From Geobacter sp. (GTDB lineage: Bacteria > Desulfobacterota > Desulfuromonadia > Geobacterales > Geobacteraceae), in assembly GCA_003499925.1 (NCBI GenBank), contig DNRQ01000088.1, forward strand, positions 1 to 36,994: a DNA stretch of 36,994 bases, in the 5' to 3' direction. The stretch's first letter is position 1, and each line of letters starts with the position of its first letter. Positions 1 to 7,529 of this stretch are shown piece after piece. Position numbers and translations under genes: made by a program. Under the pieces are notes generated by a model. That model did no database searches, was not told the origin of the DNA, and saw only the letters and a list, made by a program, of their open reading frames with translations.

Positions 1-23
1 GTGAAGATCCATTACCCGGCTAC

Positions 24-69
24 TATACGGCTCAGGGACGTTCTTATATACGGCTCAGGGACGTTCTTA
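24..69. repeat. Tandem 23-bp repeat at the left end of the inverted-repeat element
   Basis: Two perfect copies of a 23-bp unit (24-46 and 47-69) beginning TATACGGCTCAGGGACG lie head to tail. The second copy is the true left end of the miniature element at 55-192. The second element copy shows a similar but shorter (12-bp) end duplication at 6893-6916. Confidence 0.8.
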
Positions 70-192
70 AGATTTTAAGTTTCTTCTTATCTCAACAGGT
101 CACTCTCGCAGAGCAAAGGAATGAGGCGCTAGCAAAAACGCTAATATTTAACAAAGTTACGAAAAATCTTAAAATCTTAAGAACGTCCCTGA
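55..192. mobile_element. Miniature inverted-repeat element, copy 1 (intron-free)
   Basis: The 138-bp element has perfect 25-bp terminal inverted repeats at 55-79 and 168-192, starting TCAGGGACGTTCTTAAG. It carries no ORF of useful length, so it looks like a non-autonomous MITE. A near-identical copy lies at 6913-9256 but is interrupted by a group II intron; the two differ at only a few bases, for example near 106-108 (CGC against GAC). This copy therefore represents the uninterrupted insertion site. The mobilising transposase is not in the window and its family is not identified. Confidence 0.75.
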
Positions 193-247
193 AGAAGTCA
201 CAAGATGTTCACAAATGATTTGAGTTTGCCAAAGAACGCTTTTTCTC

Positions 248-364
248 TCACCATTGCAGCATGTTACAGGAAAACAGAGCCCAGGAATGCCCGGCGCACC
301 CGGCGGGAAGGAAAGTTATTAACTTGTCAACACCCGGTTCTATCGGTTCCCCCCCTATAGTCAC
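248..364 (-). CDS. Very small ORF (38 aa) with PGVD motif, doubtful
   Basis: A minus-strand reading frame of 38 codons starts with GTG at 364 and overlaps the stop of the remnant at 361-516 by four bases (GTGA). It encodes the motif EPIEPGVDKLIT. The same motif, with variations, appears in two mini-ORFs of the cassette array (9318-9401 and 10548-10673). A GGAGG lies about 13 bases upstream, too far for a good ribosome binding site. The recurrence of the motif is the only real support for coding, and it could be a conserved DNA segment rather than a peptide. Confidence 0.2.
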   Translation of the reverse strand: MTIGGEPIEPGVDKLITFLPAGCAGHSWALFSCNMLQW

Positions 365-600
365 TTTTCTTTAAGATCCTCCAAGCCGGACTCAGCCTGT
401 TTAACAAATGGCTCATAGGCATCTTCTGTGAAGGTTCTGATCAGCTCCCGGTAGCCGGAAGTGAACGGAGGGGGGAGATCAGGGTGCTGCCAACGGCGAC
501 AGGTACTGCCCCGCATCTTCAAGCCCGAGGCTAAGCCACCTCACCTCGTATCCCTGGTGACAGTTCTGGGCCGCTTTTTCATACCCGCCAGGATCAGGCG
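361..600 (-). pseudogene. Decayed coding sequence downstream of the 647-aa lipoprotein gene
   Basis: On the minus strand the sequence directly after the lipoprotein stop reads as protein-like text in two frames. One is in frame with the lipoprotein (YEKAAQNCHQGYEVRWL and on to a stop near 479). The other (514-516 ATG to stop 361-363) ends with RTFTEDAYEPFVKQAESGL. Joined by a frameshift near 480-500 they would make a soluble polypeptide of about 75 residues. No family is recognised. This is a weak call made from amino-acid composition only. Confidence 0.3.
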
Positions 601-601
601 G

Positions 602-2545
602 TCATTCCGCCACCTTTTGCAAGGTCCCGTTCCAGAAGAAATAGAGATAGGCCCCATCGGTGGAAATCGACGCCGGGTTCAGCGAGCCGACGTTGTCGCC
701 AGGCCGCCCTACTATCACGTTCTCACTCCCCAACTTTCCCTGGCTCACTATCGGATACCTCGAGATTTTTTTCGCCGAATATCCTTGCTGCGATCCTATG
801 TAGAGCCATTTCGACGAGGCCTTGACGGTAAGGTCATCGACGGTGGGGCTGCTGCTGTAGGGCAATCCCCTCAGCAGCAACTTGACTGTCTCACTTTCCA
901 CATCAACCAGATAGAGCGACCGGTGCTGCAGATCCTCGGTGCCGGCAATATAGAAACTCCCGTTCAGATAAAAGGATCTGGGATCATCATCCAGTGCGAC
1001 CTCGGCTCTAACCGCTCCACCATCGGGGGCCAGGCTCGCCAGTACCCATCCGGGTCTGCCGCAGCTATCCAGGCAGGAAAAGTACAGTCGTCCGCCATGG
1101 ACCGCCAGGTCCCTAAGCTGCGAGGTGCTGCGGAAGAGCTCGCTGGCAGCTCCAGGCGCCCCCTTTGCCGCACGCATTACCTTGTAGGCTCGGTCATAGC
1201 GCCCTTGGTACATCCAGTAAAGGTTGCTGTCGTCTCCCACCAGGGACAGGACCGTGCCGGGAGTGGAGTCGCTCGAGCTGAATTCGACGAGTTGGCGCAA
1301 GGGCTTGTCGAGTGGGATCCGGACCAGCGCCCCGCTGCCGGTCCGGGTATAAACATAGAGAGCGCCGTCATGGTAGAAAAAGGACTCGGGGGGAATGGCG
1401 GGCTGGTACACCTTCGTCTTGCCCGTCGCCAGTTCATGGACCAGTATCTTCGATCCGTCATTCAGGAACAGGAAGCCGTGGTCATGGGCGAATCCGCCGC
1501 GTTGCACCGACCACACATTGAAATCGGCGCCGGAGAGGATGCGCCGGGGCGGTTCTGTCCCGGAAACCTGGAAGACGTCGCTGCCATTGACGAAATAGGC
1601 GGTGCCATCTGCCGCCGCTATGCCAAGGGTCGATAAGGAGGGCCAGATTTCGGACACCTGCCCCGAGGCGAGATCTACCTGGTCCAGCATCGGCGGATAA
1701 CCGTATTCGGCCCCGGCGTAAACCGTGGTGTCATTCGCGGCAAGCATGGAAACATACCGGGGCAAGGTGGTGGCGACCCGCTGCACTTGAGCAGTCGCGG
1801 GGTTATAGCGATCGAGATTGCTGCCATCGACCCAATACAGATAGGGGGCATGCCACGCCATCACCGGAAATTCGCCGCCGTTGCCGCTCTGGTTCAGTAT
1901 TCCGCCCCTCACAAGTTGCATCTGCTGGGAGCGCAGGTCAAAGCGGTAGATGCACATGGTGTAGGTCGAGAAGAAAATTTCGTCATCGGTAACCGCGATG
2001 CGGGCAGTTGACGCCGGATAGGCGGTGACCAGGCGTGTATCGCGATACTCCCCGTAGGGCATCGCATGCACGCCGTCGTCAGCCATGTAGTACAGGGCCG
2101 AGCTGTTCCCAAAGATGCTCCCCACGTTGAGGGTGCCGGGAAGATGGCCGTTGTACAGGAGGTCCATGCTGGTGAAGCCGTCCGCGCCGGTGAATACGCC
2201 AAAGATTCTCCCCATGCTGTCACCGCCATAGAGATACTGGCCCGAGTGGTACACGCTGACGGGTCTGGGGAAACCCGTTTCATAACCGGCGAGGGTTCTG
2301 ACGCTGCCGGTTCCCTTATCCAGCTGGAGCAGTGCGCCCGGGGTGGTCAGGTAAAGAAAACCGCCGGAAACATCCGCGTCGATACGATACGTCCCCCCAA
2401 TTTCCGCCGATGCCTTTACGGTTTCCACTTCAGGGGCTGGTTCCTGTTGGCTTTGTTGTTGAGGTGCGGGGTCTACTGCACCTCCGCCGCCACACCCGGT
2501 GAGGCAAAGAGTGCCAAGCAATGATACGAGCAAACGGTATTTCAT
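602..2545 (-). CDS. Lipoprotein with beta-propeller-like repeats
   Basis: The 647-residue protein begins with a lipoprotein signal peptide (charged MKYR, hydrophobic core, lipobox LTGC followed by GGGG), so it should be anchored to a membrane on the periplasmic or outer face. After a Pro/Gln/Glu-rich linker the rest is made of repeated beta-rich segments of the type 'G-YLY-G..-I..', each with aromatic pairs such as LYWVDG, LYYMADDG and LYFFWNG. This is characteristic of propeller proteins (DUF5050/YncE-like). No catalytic motif is visible and the ligand is unknown. I chose the ATG at 2545 over the GTG two codons upstream because AGG lies just before it. The gene is 52 bases downstream of a second large lipoprotein gene on the same strand, and the two may be cotranscribed. 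Confidence 0.8.
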   Translation of the reverse strand: MKYRLLVSLLGTLCLTGCGGGGAVDPAPQQQSQQEPAPEVETVKASAEIGGTYRIDADVSGGFLYLTTPGALLQLDKGTGSVRTLAGYETGFPRPVSVYHSGQYLYGGDSMGRIFGVFTGADGFTSMDLLYNGHLPGTLNVGSIFGNSSALYYMADDGVHAMPYGEYRDTRLVTAYPASTARIAVTDDEIFFSTYTMCIYRFDLRSQQMQLVRGGILNQSGNGGEFPVMAWHAPYLYWVDGSNLDRYNPATAQVQRVATTLPRYVSMLAANDTTVYAGAEYGYPPMLDQVDLASGQVSEIWPSLSTLGIAAADGTAYFVNGSDVFQVSGTEPPRRILSGADFNVWSVQRGGFAHDHGFLFLNDGSKILVHELATGKTKVYQPAIPPESFFYHDGALYVYTRTGSGALVRIPLDKPLRQLVEFSSSDSTPGTVLSLVGDDSNLYWMYQGRYDRAYKVMRAAKGAPGAASELFRSTSQLRDLAVHGGRLYFSCLDSCGRPGWVLASLAPDGGAVRAEVALDDDPRSFYLNGSFYIAGTEDLQHRSLYLVDVESETVKLLLRGLPYSSSPTVDDLTVKASSKWLYIGSQQGYSAKKISRYPIVSQGKLGSENVIVGRPGDNVGSLNPASISTDGAYLYFFWNGTLQKVAE

Positions 2546-2597
2546 CCCCACCTCGCGCTATCTTTCATTTCATATTGGGCAAACAGGACCCCGGGCG

Positions 2598-5072
2598 TCA
2601 CTTTTTGAGGTGCCGCCATATCTTACGAACACTGGGGAGAACTGAAAGCGAGACGCTCTTCGCTCTCTTGGCGACTCCGCCCCCTGAGACGGATTGCTCC
2701 CTGTTGTAGTGGAGGGTCAAGCCCGACTGGTCGACAACAACGATGTCGCTGAGTCCATTTCCGTCGATATCGCCTACCGCGAGTGCCCCCGGGCGGTAGG
2801 AGCCATAAACGGAAGGGTAACTGTCTTCTTCCCCAAGTGTGCCGTCCGGGCGCTGGAAGAAGACCCCGACGTGGCCATACCCCCAATGTTGCACGATGGC
2901 ATCCGAACGGGCATCGTTGTTGATGTCGGCAATCTTGATACTGTAACCGAGGTAGCGCTGGCTCAATGCACCCATCGCTCCAGAGCCGGTCTGGTACCAG
3001 ACACCGGCACTGCCTGCCGCAATGTCATTGAGACCGTCGCCGTTGAGGTCGCCCACGGCGAGACTCCCGGTTTCGGCAGTATAGTAAACGGCGCTGTTGA
3101 ATGATCCGTTCCCGTTGCCCGTCAACACCCCCACGCCGGCATACACCAGGTCGAGGTTGCCGTCATGATTGACATCTCCCACGGCAAATCCGGCATAGCC
3201 ACCGGTCGTTGCCGCATAGGTTCCGGAGAGGGACAGGTTGCCACCGGGCCCCTGAAGAAAGATGGCAAGCTTGCCGTCACCCAAGGCGATGACATCGTCA
3301 CGTCCGTCATTATTCACGTCCGCGACTTGCACCAGCACGGAGTGGGCCGTTGGATATACGACGGGTGCGCTCAAGGTTCCGGAAGAATTTTGCAGCAATA
3401 CCTGGATGCTGCTCCCGGAAGTCGTGATCACGACGTCCTTTTTGCCGTCATGGTTCATATCTCCTATGGCCACCGAGGATAAGCCACTGGTATAGGTCGC
3501 GCTCGTCGGGTACTTTACCGGGATGCCGAGACTGCCGGAAGCGACCTGGGGGTAAACGAAAAGCGTGTTGTCGGTGGCAGGCCTGTCGGAATAGGGGGTG
3601 GTGATCAGGACGACGTCATTTTTCCCATCCCCGGTAACGTCGCCGATTGCCACCGCCTCCGCTTCAGAACCAACGGGGATGGTCAGGTAACGATCGAACA
3701 CGGCAGGAGGGGTGGTGAAGCTCCAGCTGTAGGTCGCGGGGAGACTGTTGCCGGCCGTATCCTTCACGCTCCCGGTAATGGTCACCGTGTAGGTGGCGCC
3801 ATGTTGGAGTGCGCTTCTGGGGGTAAAAGTCCAGCTGTTGCCGCTCTGGCTGAGATAGCCGTAAACGGAGCTCTGGTTGGGGCTGCGAACTAGAAAGCTG
3901 TATGAGTCAATGGACAGGGGGTTGATCTGCTCACTGAAGGTAGCGGTGATTGGCGACGTGACGGGAAAGGAGGTCGCGCCCGGCAGCGGATAGGAGGCAA
4001 CCACCAGTGGGGGTGCAGCATCTACGCTAAAACTCCAGCTGTAGTTCTGGGTGAGGGGATTTCCGGCCATGTCCAAGGCGCCGGTAGAGATGGTCGCGCT
4101 GTAGGCCCCGGAGGAAAGTGGTGCGGCAGGAACAAAGCGCGCTACCTTTTGCGAGCAGGAGACGGTTCCGGTGACGGGCTGCCCGGCGGAATTTTTCAGG
4201 GTAAACGTTGCATCATTGATCGACAGGGGGTCCATATCCTCACTGAAGCCAGCAGTGATCGCCGATGCCGCAGCAGCTCCGATGGTGCCGGTCTGGTCCA
4301 CGGAAACGACGGTGGGAGAGGAACTCTCGCTGCTCCTGCCCTCGACGTGGTAGGCGGTGAGGTTGTAGGTCTCCGTCAGGTCATAACTGCCGATGGTAGC
4401 GGAGTTGTTTCTTTTCACCACCCCGAGGCCCGGCGCGTACCACTCCGTGAGGGATATATCGGCGGTCGCTTGCGAACCATCGCTGGAAAAGTGCATGGTC
4501 TGCTGTCCGTCCGTTTGAACCTTGACGCAGTTATCGAATGTTCCGGCCTCTACCGTGACACTCTCGACGCCGACAACCGTCACTTCCGCATGCGTATCGA
4601 TCTTTTCGCGTATGCCATCCTGATCCAGATCCTCTCCGTAGTCGGCTCCGAGGAGATGGGTCTGAACGAAATGGTCGTTCACCATCAGCGGGAACTTCAA
4701 GATGCGGTAGTCGTCCCCGGAGAAAAAGCCGCTGTCATTTTTGATCATCAACTGATCGCTTCGGTTTCCTAAGCTGTCGATCTCGGTAACGGTCGACTGA
4801 ACCGAGCCGTCAATCACACTCGATTGACCTACCTTTACGAAATCGATGGAATTAACCGTCCCGGAGCCGGTTTCATATCGGCTCACGCGGTAGGTCCAGG
4901 AGTTGCCTGTATTATAGGGAGCGTAGCTGCTCGAATCACCGGGAACGGCAAGCAGCGCGGGAGGGTTTGCGCTCCCGGATGTGCCGCCGCCGCAGCCACC
5001 AAGGAAAAAGCAGATCGATACCACCAGATATCCCAGCCAGCTCGACGTTCCGTTAATCTGTGATCGCTTCAT
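2598..5072 (-). CDS. Large lipoprotein with two Ig-like domains and FG-GAP (VCBS) repeats
   Basis: The 824-residue protein starts with a lipoprotein signal peptide ending in LGGC. Residues about 45-245 form a globular N-terminal region (YAPYNTGNSWTYRV). Two bacterial Ig-like domains of the SbsA/Big_5 type follow at about 250-350 and 352-452, each with the pattern 'F-S-E-x-[MI]-[DN]-P-L-S-I'. From about 460 to 800 there are seven FG-GAP repeats with calcium-binding loops, for example IGDVTGDGKNDVV, IGDMNHDGKKDVV and VGDLNGDGLNDIA. Such proteins are extracellular or surface-exposed and build seven-bladed integrin-like propellers; the binding partner cannot be deduced. The ATG at 5072 gives the signal peptide directly. 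It probably shares a transcript with the downstream lipoprotein. Confidence 0.85.
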   Translation of the reverse strand: MKRSQINGTSSWLGYLVVSICFFLGGCGGGTSGSANPPALLAVPGDSSSYAPYNTGNSWTYRVSRYETGSGTVNSIDFVKVGQSSVIDGSVQSTVTEIDSLGNRSDQLMIKNDSGFFSGDDYRILKFPLMVNDHFVQTHLLGADYGEDLDQDGIREKIDTHAEVTVVGVESVTVEAGTFDNCVKVQTDGQQTMHFSSDGSQATADISLTEWYAPGLGVVKRNNSATIGSYDLTETYNLTAYHVEGRSSESSSPTVVSVDQTGTIGAAAASAITAGFSEDMDPLSINDATFTLKNSAGQPVTGTVSCSQKVARFVPAAPLSSGAYSATISTGALDMAGNPLTQNYSWSFSVDAAPPLVVASYPLPGATSFPVTSPITATFSEQINPLSIDSYSFLVRSPNQSSVYGYLSQSGNSWTFTPRSALQHGATYTVTITGSVKDTAGNSLPATYSWSFTTPPAVFDRYLTIPVGSEAEAVAIGDVTGDGKNDVVLITTPYSDRPATDNTLFVYPQVASGSLGIPVKYPTSATYTSGLSSVAIGDMNHDGKKDVVITTSGSSIQVLLQNSSGTLSAPVVYPTAHSVLVQVADVNNDGRDDVIALGDGKLAIFLQGPGGNLSLSGTYAATTGGYAGFAVGDVNHDGNLDLVYAGVGVLTGNGNGSFNSAVYYTAETGSLAVGDLNGDGLNDIAAGSAGVWYQTGSGAMGALSQRYLGYSIKIADINNDARSDAIVQHWGYGHVGVFFQRPDGTLGEEDSYPSVYGSYRPGALAVGDIDGNGLSDIVVVDQSGLTLHYNREQSVSGGGVAKRAKSVSLSVLPSVRKIWRHLKK

Positions 5073-5452
5073 CCAATGGTCCTTTGTCCGATGTCCCGCA
5101 CCAGGTGCGTTTTGTGGTTTTGGTGTCCTTCTGGTGGCAGGACATGCTTGGGCCCTATGACCAGGCTTGCAAGTCGGCGGGACGCTGGTAACTTATGTAA
5201 CTTTCTGACCCGTCTTCAATAAGTTACAAAAGTTGCCAGCGTTCCCTCGTAATCTTCGTGGGCGATGTCCCGAAGGCTGGCCTTCAACTGGGGCATGACC
5301 AATCAATGGCTCAAGGATCAAGACGGGCGAGGGGGACGCCCCTGAAATCCTGCTTAACTCCGAATGCACCACGATATAAGGTTGACGGTTGTGCCAATTT
5401 GGGTTGTTAACTGCACCCTGACCCCCGGGCTCCATTTTTGGCTTCCCATGGC
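5073..5452. other. Intergenic region with a long inverted repeat
   Basis: No convincing gene is present. The region separates the surface lipoprotein from the HepT/MntA pair. It holds the inverted repeat at 5179-5246 described separately. Left of the HepT stop I searched for an attC-like palindrome with the RYYYAAC...GTTRRRY boxes and did not find one. Confidence 0.5.
5179..5246. repeat. Inverted repeat with arms of about 25 bp
   Basis: The left arm, 5179-5203, begins GGGACGCTGGTAACTT. The right arm, 5221-5246, is its near-perfect reverse complement (one extra base and two mismatches). A 17-base loop separates them. There is no T-tract, so a simple terminator is unlikely; it could be a REP/MITE-type intergenic palindrome. 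Confidence 0.7.
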
Positions 5453-5824
5453 TTATTTCAGCTCTGCAATTATCTTTTTGATGGTTGCAGACAAGGCACC
5501 AACATGATTCGTACATATCCAGAATACTTGTTCTGCATCGATATCGAAATAATGGTGAGCAATGATATCTCTGAAACCGATAGTGCCTTTCCAATCTATT
5601 TCTGGAAAGCGGGACAAAAGTAAGCCGGAGGTTATTTTGTCGACATTTTTTAATGATTCTCCGATAGCCATAAAGAGCATGCAAATCCCATCAAGTTTTT
5701 CCATTCCTTCAGGGGAATCGGTAAAATCATCAGCACTTTTGATCTTAATGGTACGATTGGCGATTTTTTCTAGGGCCTCATTGATTTGAGTGAGTATGGC
5801 TAGAACCAGTTCCTTATCAAACAT
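5453..5824 (-). CDS. hepT: HepT-like HEPN ribonuclease toxin (DUF86 family)
   Basis: The 123-residue, mainly alpha-helical protein carries the HEPN RNase motif RX4HXY as Arg85, His90 and Tyr92 (RDIIAHHY). In studied HepT/MntA systems this toxin cleaves RNA, often tRNA, until it is AMPylated at or near the motif Tyr by the MntA antitoxin. I chose ATG 5824 over ATG 5842. It overlaps the mntA stop by eight bases and has AGAGG seven bases upstream, typical of translational coupling. The pair sits directly left of the left-hand attI-like site, in an AT-richer stretch, with the same orientation as integron cassettes. It may be a captured cassette, although no attC was found at its left end. Confidence 0.88.
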   Translation of the reverse strand: MFDKELVLAILTQINEALEKIANRTIKIKSADDFTDSPEGMEKLDGICMLFMAIGESLKNVDKITSGLLLSRFPEIDWKGTIGFRDIIAHHYFDIDAEQVFWICTNHVGALSATIKKIIAELK

Positions 5825-6107
5825 AGAGAGCCTCTTTTTCAAGACGACTTCTCAAAAAAGGATTCATTTTTTCCCGCACACGAACTATGTCAACGTGTTT
5901 ATGAACTCTAGTTTCAAGGTCCTCCTTAATATGCACCAAGGCGAATGCATCAGGGGTTATCGTTTTGATGCAGACATCGACATCGCTATCGTCTGTGGCC
6001 TCGTCCCTCGCGACAGACCCGAAAATTCCGATTTCAAGAATTCCGTATTGAGCGGAAAAGGCATTTTTATATTCCCTTAAAATAGCAAGGATAGCTTCGC
6101 GTCCCAT
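5817..6107 (-). CDS. mntA: MntA-like nucleotidyltransferase antitoxin
   Basis: The 96-residue minimal nucleotidyltransferase has the family signature GSX10DXD: Gly30-Ser31 followed by Asp42 and Asp44 (GSVARDEATDDSDVD). Known MntA proteins use ATP to transfer AMP groups to the HepT toxin and so neutralise it. A strong Shine-Dalgarno (GGAGG) precedes ATG 6107. The gene is the first of the two-gene toxin-antitoxin operon and overlaps hepT. The upstream leader of 110 bases ends at the left attI-like site (6217), where promoter activity for cassettes would be expected. I see no truncation or missing catalytic residue. Confidence 0.88.
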   Translation of the reverse strand: MGREAILAILREYKNAFSAQYGILEIGIFGSVARDEATDDSDVDVCIKTITPDAFALVHIKEDLETRVHKHVDIVRVREKMNPFLRSRLEKEALYV

Positions 6108-6217
6108 AACCTACCTCCATTTTGAATGTCATGTTCCGTTACATTTTTTCCATTTACTTTGAGACCATCACGTCTTCGCGTTAAGGTTTTTTGGATTTTC
6201 GCCAGCATCTTAGTCGA

Positions 6218-6321
6218 CTCGTAGATGACCGGATCTGTTAATCCCGCCGATTTGGTTGTTATCCAAGCTTTCATATTCTTATTGATTTCGCACACGCCTG
6301 AATTTATTATCCAATTCAATC
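6218..6321 (-). other. attI-like recombination site, copy A
   Basis: Read on the minus strand the segment ends ...CATCTACGAG followed by TCGACTAAG. The right-hand copy has the same ...CATCTACGAG followed by TTGGAACAC. The sequences diverge at the position where integron integrases cut (G^TTRRRY). This copy has GTCGACT, which does not fit the core well, so the adjacent toxin-antitoxin DNA may have joined by another route. Inference from alignment of the two copies only. Confidence 0.45.
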
Positions 6322-6427
6322 AGAATAATGTTCCATTCGGGCGGATACACCCCTTCCGGTATAACATTCCAATGGGGTGATATACCTCTTCCTGCATAAC
6401 ATGACATTTGGGGAGGATATCCAACTC
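6322..6427. promoter_or_regulatory. Three direct repeats upstream of integrase fragment A
   Basis: On the minus strand three degenerate 35-36-bp repeats follow each other, with the common pattern GG-rrG-GGTATATC-cCC-...-ATGTTATaC. They lie between the integrase start and the attI-like site. In other integrons this space holds the integrase and cassette promoters and integrase or regulator binding sites. The same three repeats are at 12648-12754. Confidence 0.5.
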
Positions 6428-6570
6428 CCGAACCCACGCCACCTTTCCGGAACAGGTTGAAGCGAAGGCACCTCGTTTTTTACCCACAGATTCTGCGGAT
6501 GAACCGTAAACTTTTCCCAATAAGTGCGCACTATATTACGTCTCATACACCAAGTCAAAGGGGAATAACC

Positions 6571-6936
6571 ATGGCTTCGGAACCAGTCGAACTTTCCGTA
6601 CGGTACGCCAAGTACCTTTGTAAACGAAATGTCGCAGGTGAACACCATGAGGAGTACCAGAAATGCCTGCTGCGCTTCCTTGCGACCTCTGCTGGGGCGC
6701 CGCAATATCAGCGCGATGCCGAACGCATGCGCCACCTCATGAAAGAACTGGCCTCCGACAACCAACCGCTCACCCATCGCCAACATGCGGCCAACGCTGT
6801 ATCCCTTTACTTTCAAATGCTCAAGGAGCATGGCTCCTGCCTCACCGGCGGCGGGACGGTTCCCCCCACCGACCGCGTGACAGCACCCCGAGTATACGGC
6901 TCAGTATACGGCTCAGGGACGTTCTTAAGATTTTAA
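6571..6936 (+). pseudogene. intI: Integron integrase fragment A (N-terminal domain only)
   Basis: The reading frame from ATG 6571 gives about 107 residues of a helical N-terminal phage/integron integrase domain (VRYAKYLCKRN...; then AANAVSLYFQMLKE). This resembles the SAM-like N-terminal region of integron integrases with long N-termini. The frame then runs into the inverted-repeat element at 6893 and stops at 6936. The core-binding remainder and the catalytic Arg-His-Arg-Tyr domain are absent. A +1 base at 6882 relative to copy B also shifts the frame. The orientation, divergent from the minus-strand cassette genes, is the normal integron layout. The call rests on comparison with copy B, which extends further into integrase-like sequence. 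Confidence 0.7.
6893..6916. repeat. Tandem 12-bp repeat at the left end of element copy 2
   Basis: Two perfect copies of TATACGGCTCAG (6893-6904 and 6905-6916). The right end of the same element shows its own 12-bp duplication, at 9253-9264 and 9265-9276 (CTGAAGAAGTCA). Confidence 0.8.
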
Positions 6937-7529
6937 GTTTCGTGCGACACGAGGCTGTCTGTTGAAGTTGTCCCCACAAGGCTGGATGTAGGGGACCACC
7001 CGTGTCACCGGGTGAATCTAGGGGCCTGAATAAAGAGCGGTCCTGACAATGTAACGAAGCACCACATGGTGCGGGGTATCAAATCGCGAGATGCGTACCC
7101 TTCTGGTAGCCACATACCGGATGAGTGCTAGATAGCTGGTATGGTGAAGACATCTGAATCTGCGATAAAGACCGTTATAATCAACAAGCGGAAGTGGCTT
7201 TTACGCTTGACCAAAATGGTAACGGAGGCGGGAAGAACGACTGAAACTTGCGTTCTCGTGACCCAAAAGTCTCCCGGTCGAAAGCAGGCACCTAACCCGG
7301 CGTACTTCACAGATGGAACGTGGAAACCTCGTATTGCCCCCCCTCAAGGGAAAGCAGGTTGTGAAACCTGCCGATGGCGGTGCGAGCTTGGGATGTCGGA
7401 AAAAGCGAACGCCGGACTGTAATGGCCCGGATACGGATTGCAACATCATCCGGCACGAAAGTGAGCAGACGTCCGACTGGTCTAACCTCGCGAGAGAGTG
7501 TGTGGAATCGTTATGATGAGGAAAAGCAA

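Larger units (their letters stand above)
6217..6892. repeat. Duplicated integron platform segment, copy A
   Basis: This segment is about 95% identical to 12541-13190. It contains the attI-like end (left), three direct repeats, a leader and the first part of the integrase gene (right). Copy A has about 28 extra bases at 6474-6505 just before the integrase start. Identity ends on the right exactly where the inverted-repeat element begins (6893). On the left it ends one base from the expected G^TT recombination point. Confidence 0.85.

Noticed and set aside
461..1636. A 391-codon plus-strand frame opposite the beta-propeller lipoprotein gene
   Set aside because: Shadow of the minus-strand gene; no family resemblance and no Shine-Dalgarno, whereas the minus strand has a lipobox and propeller repeats.
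6077..6319. An 80-codon minus-strand frame across the attI-like site
   Set aside because: It spans the platform joint and overlaps the mntA start; no ribosome binding site and no protein-like pattern.
6316..6831. Minus-strand frame of 171 codons opposite integrase fragment A (and the same at 12699-13085)
   Set aside because: Present in both copies simply because the DNA is duplicated; the opposite strand gives an integrase domain with a clear ATG.
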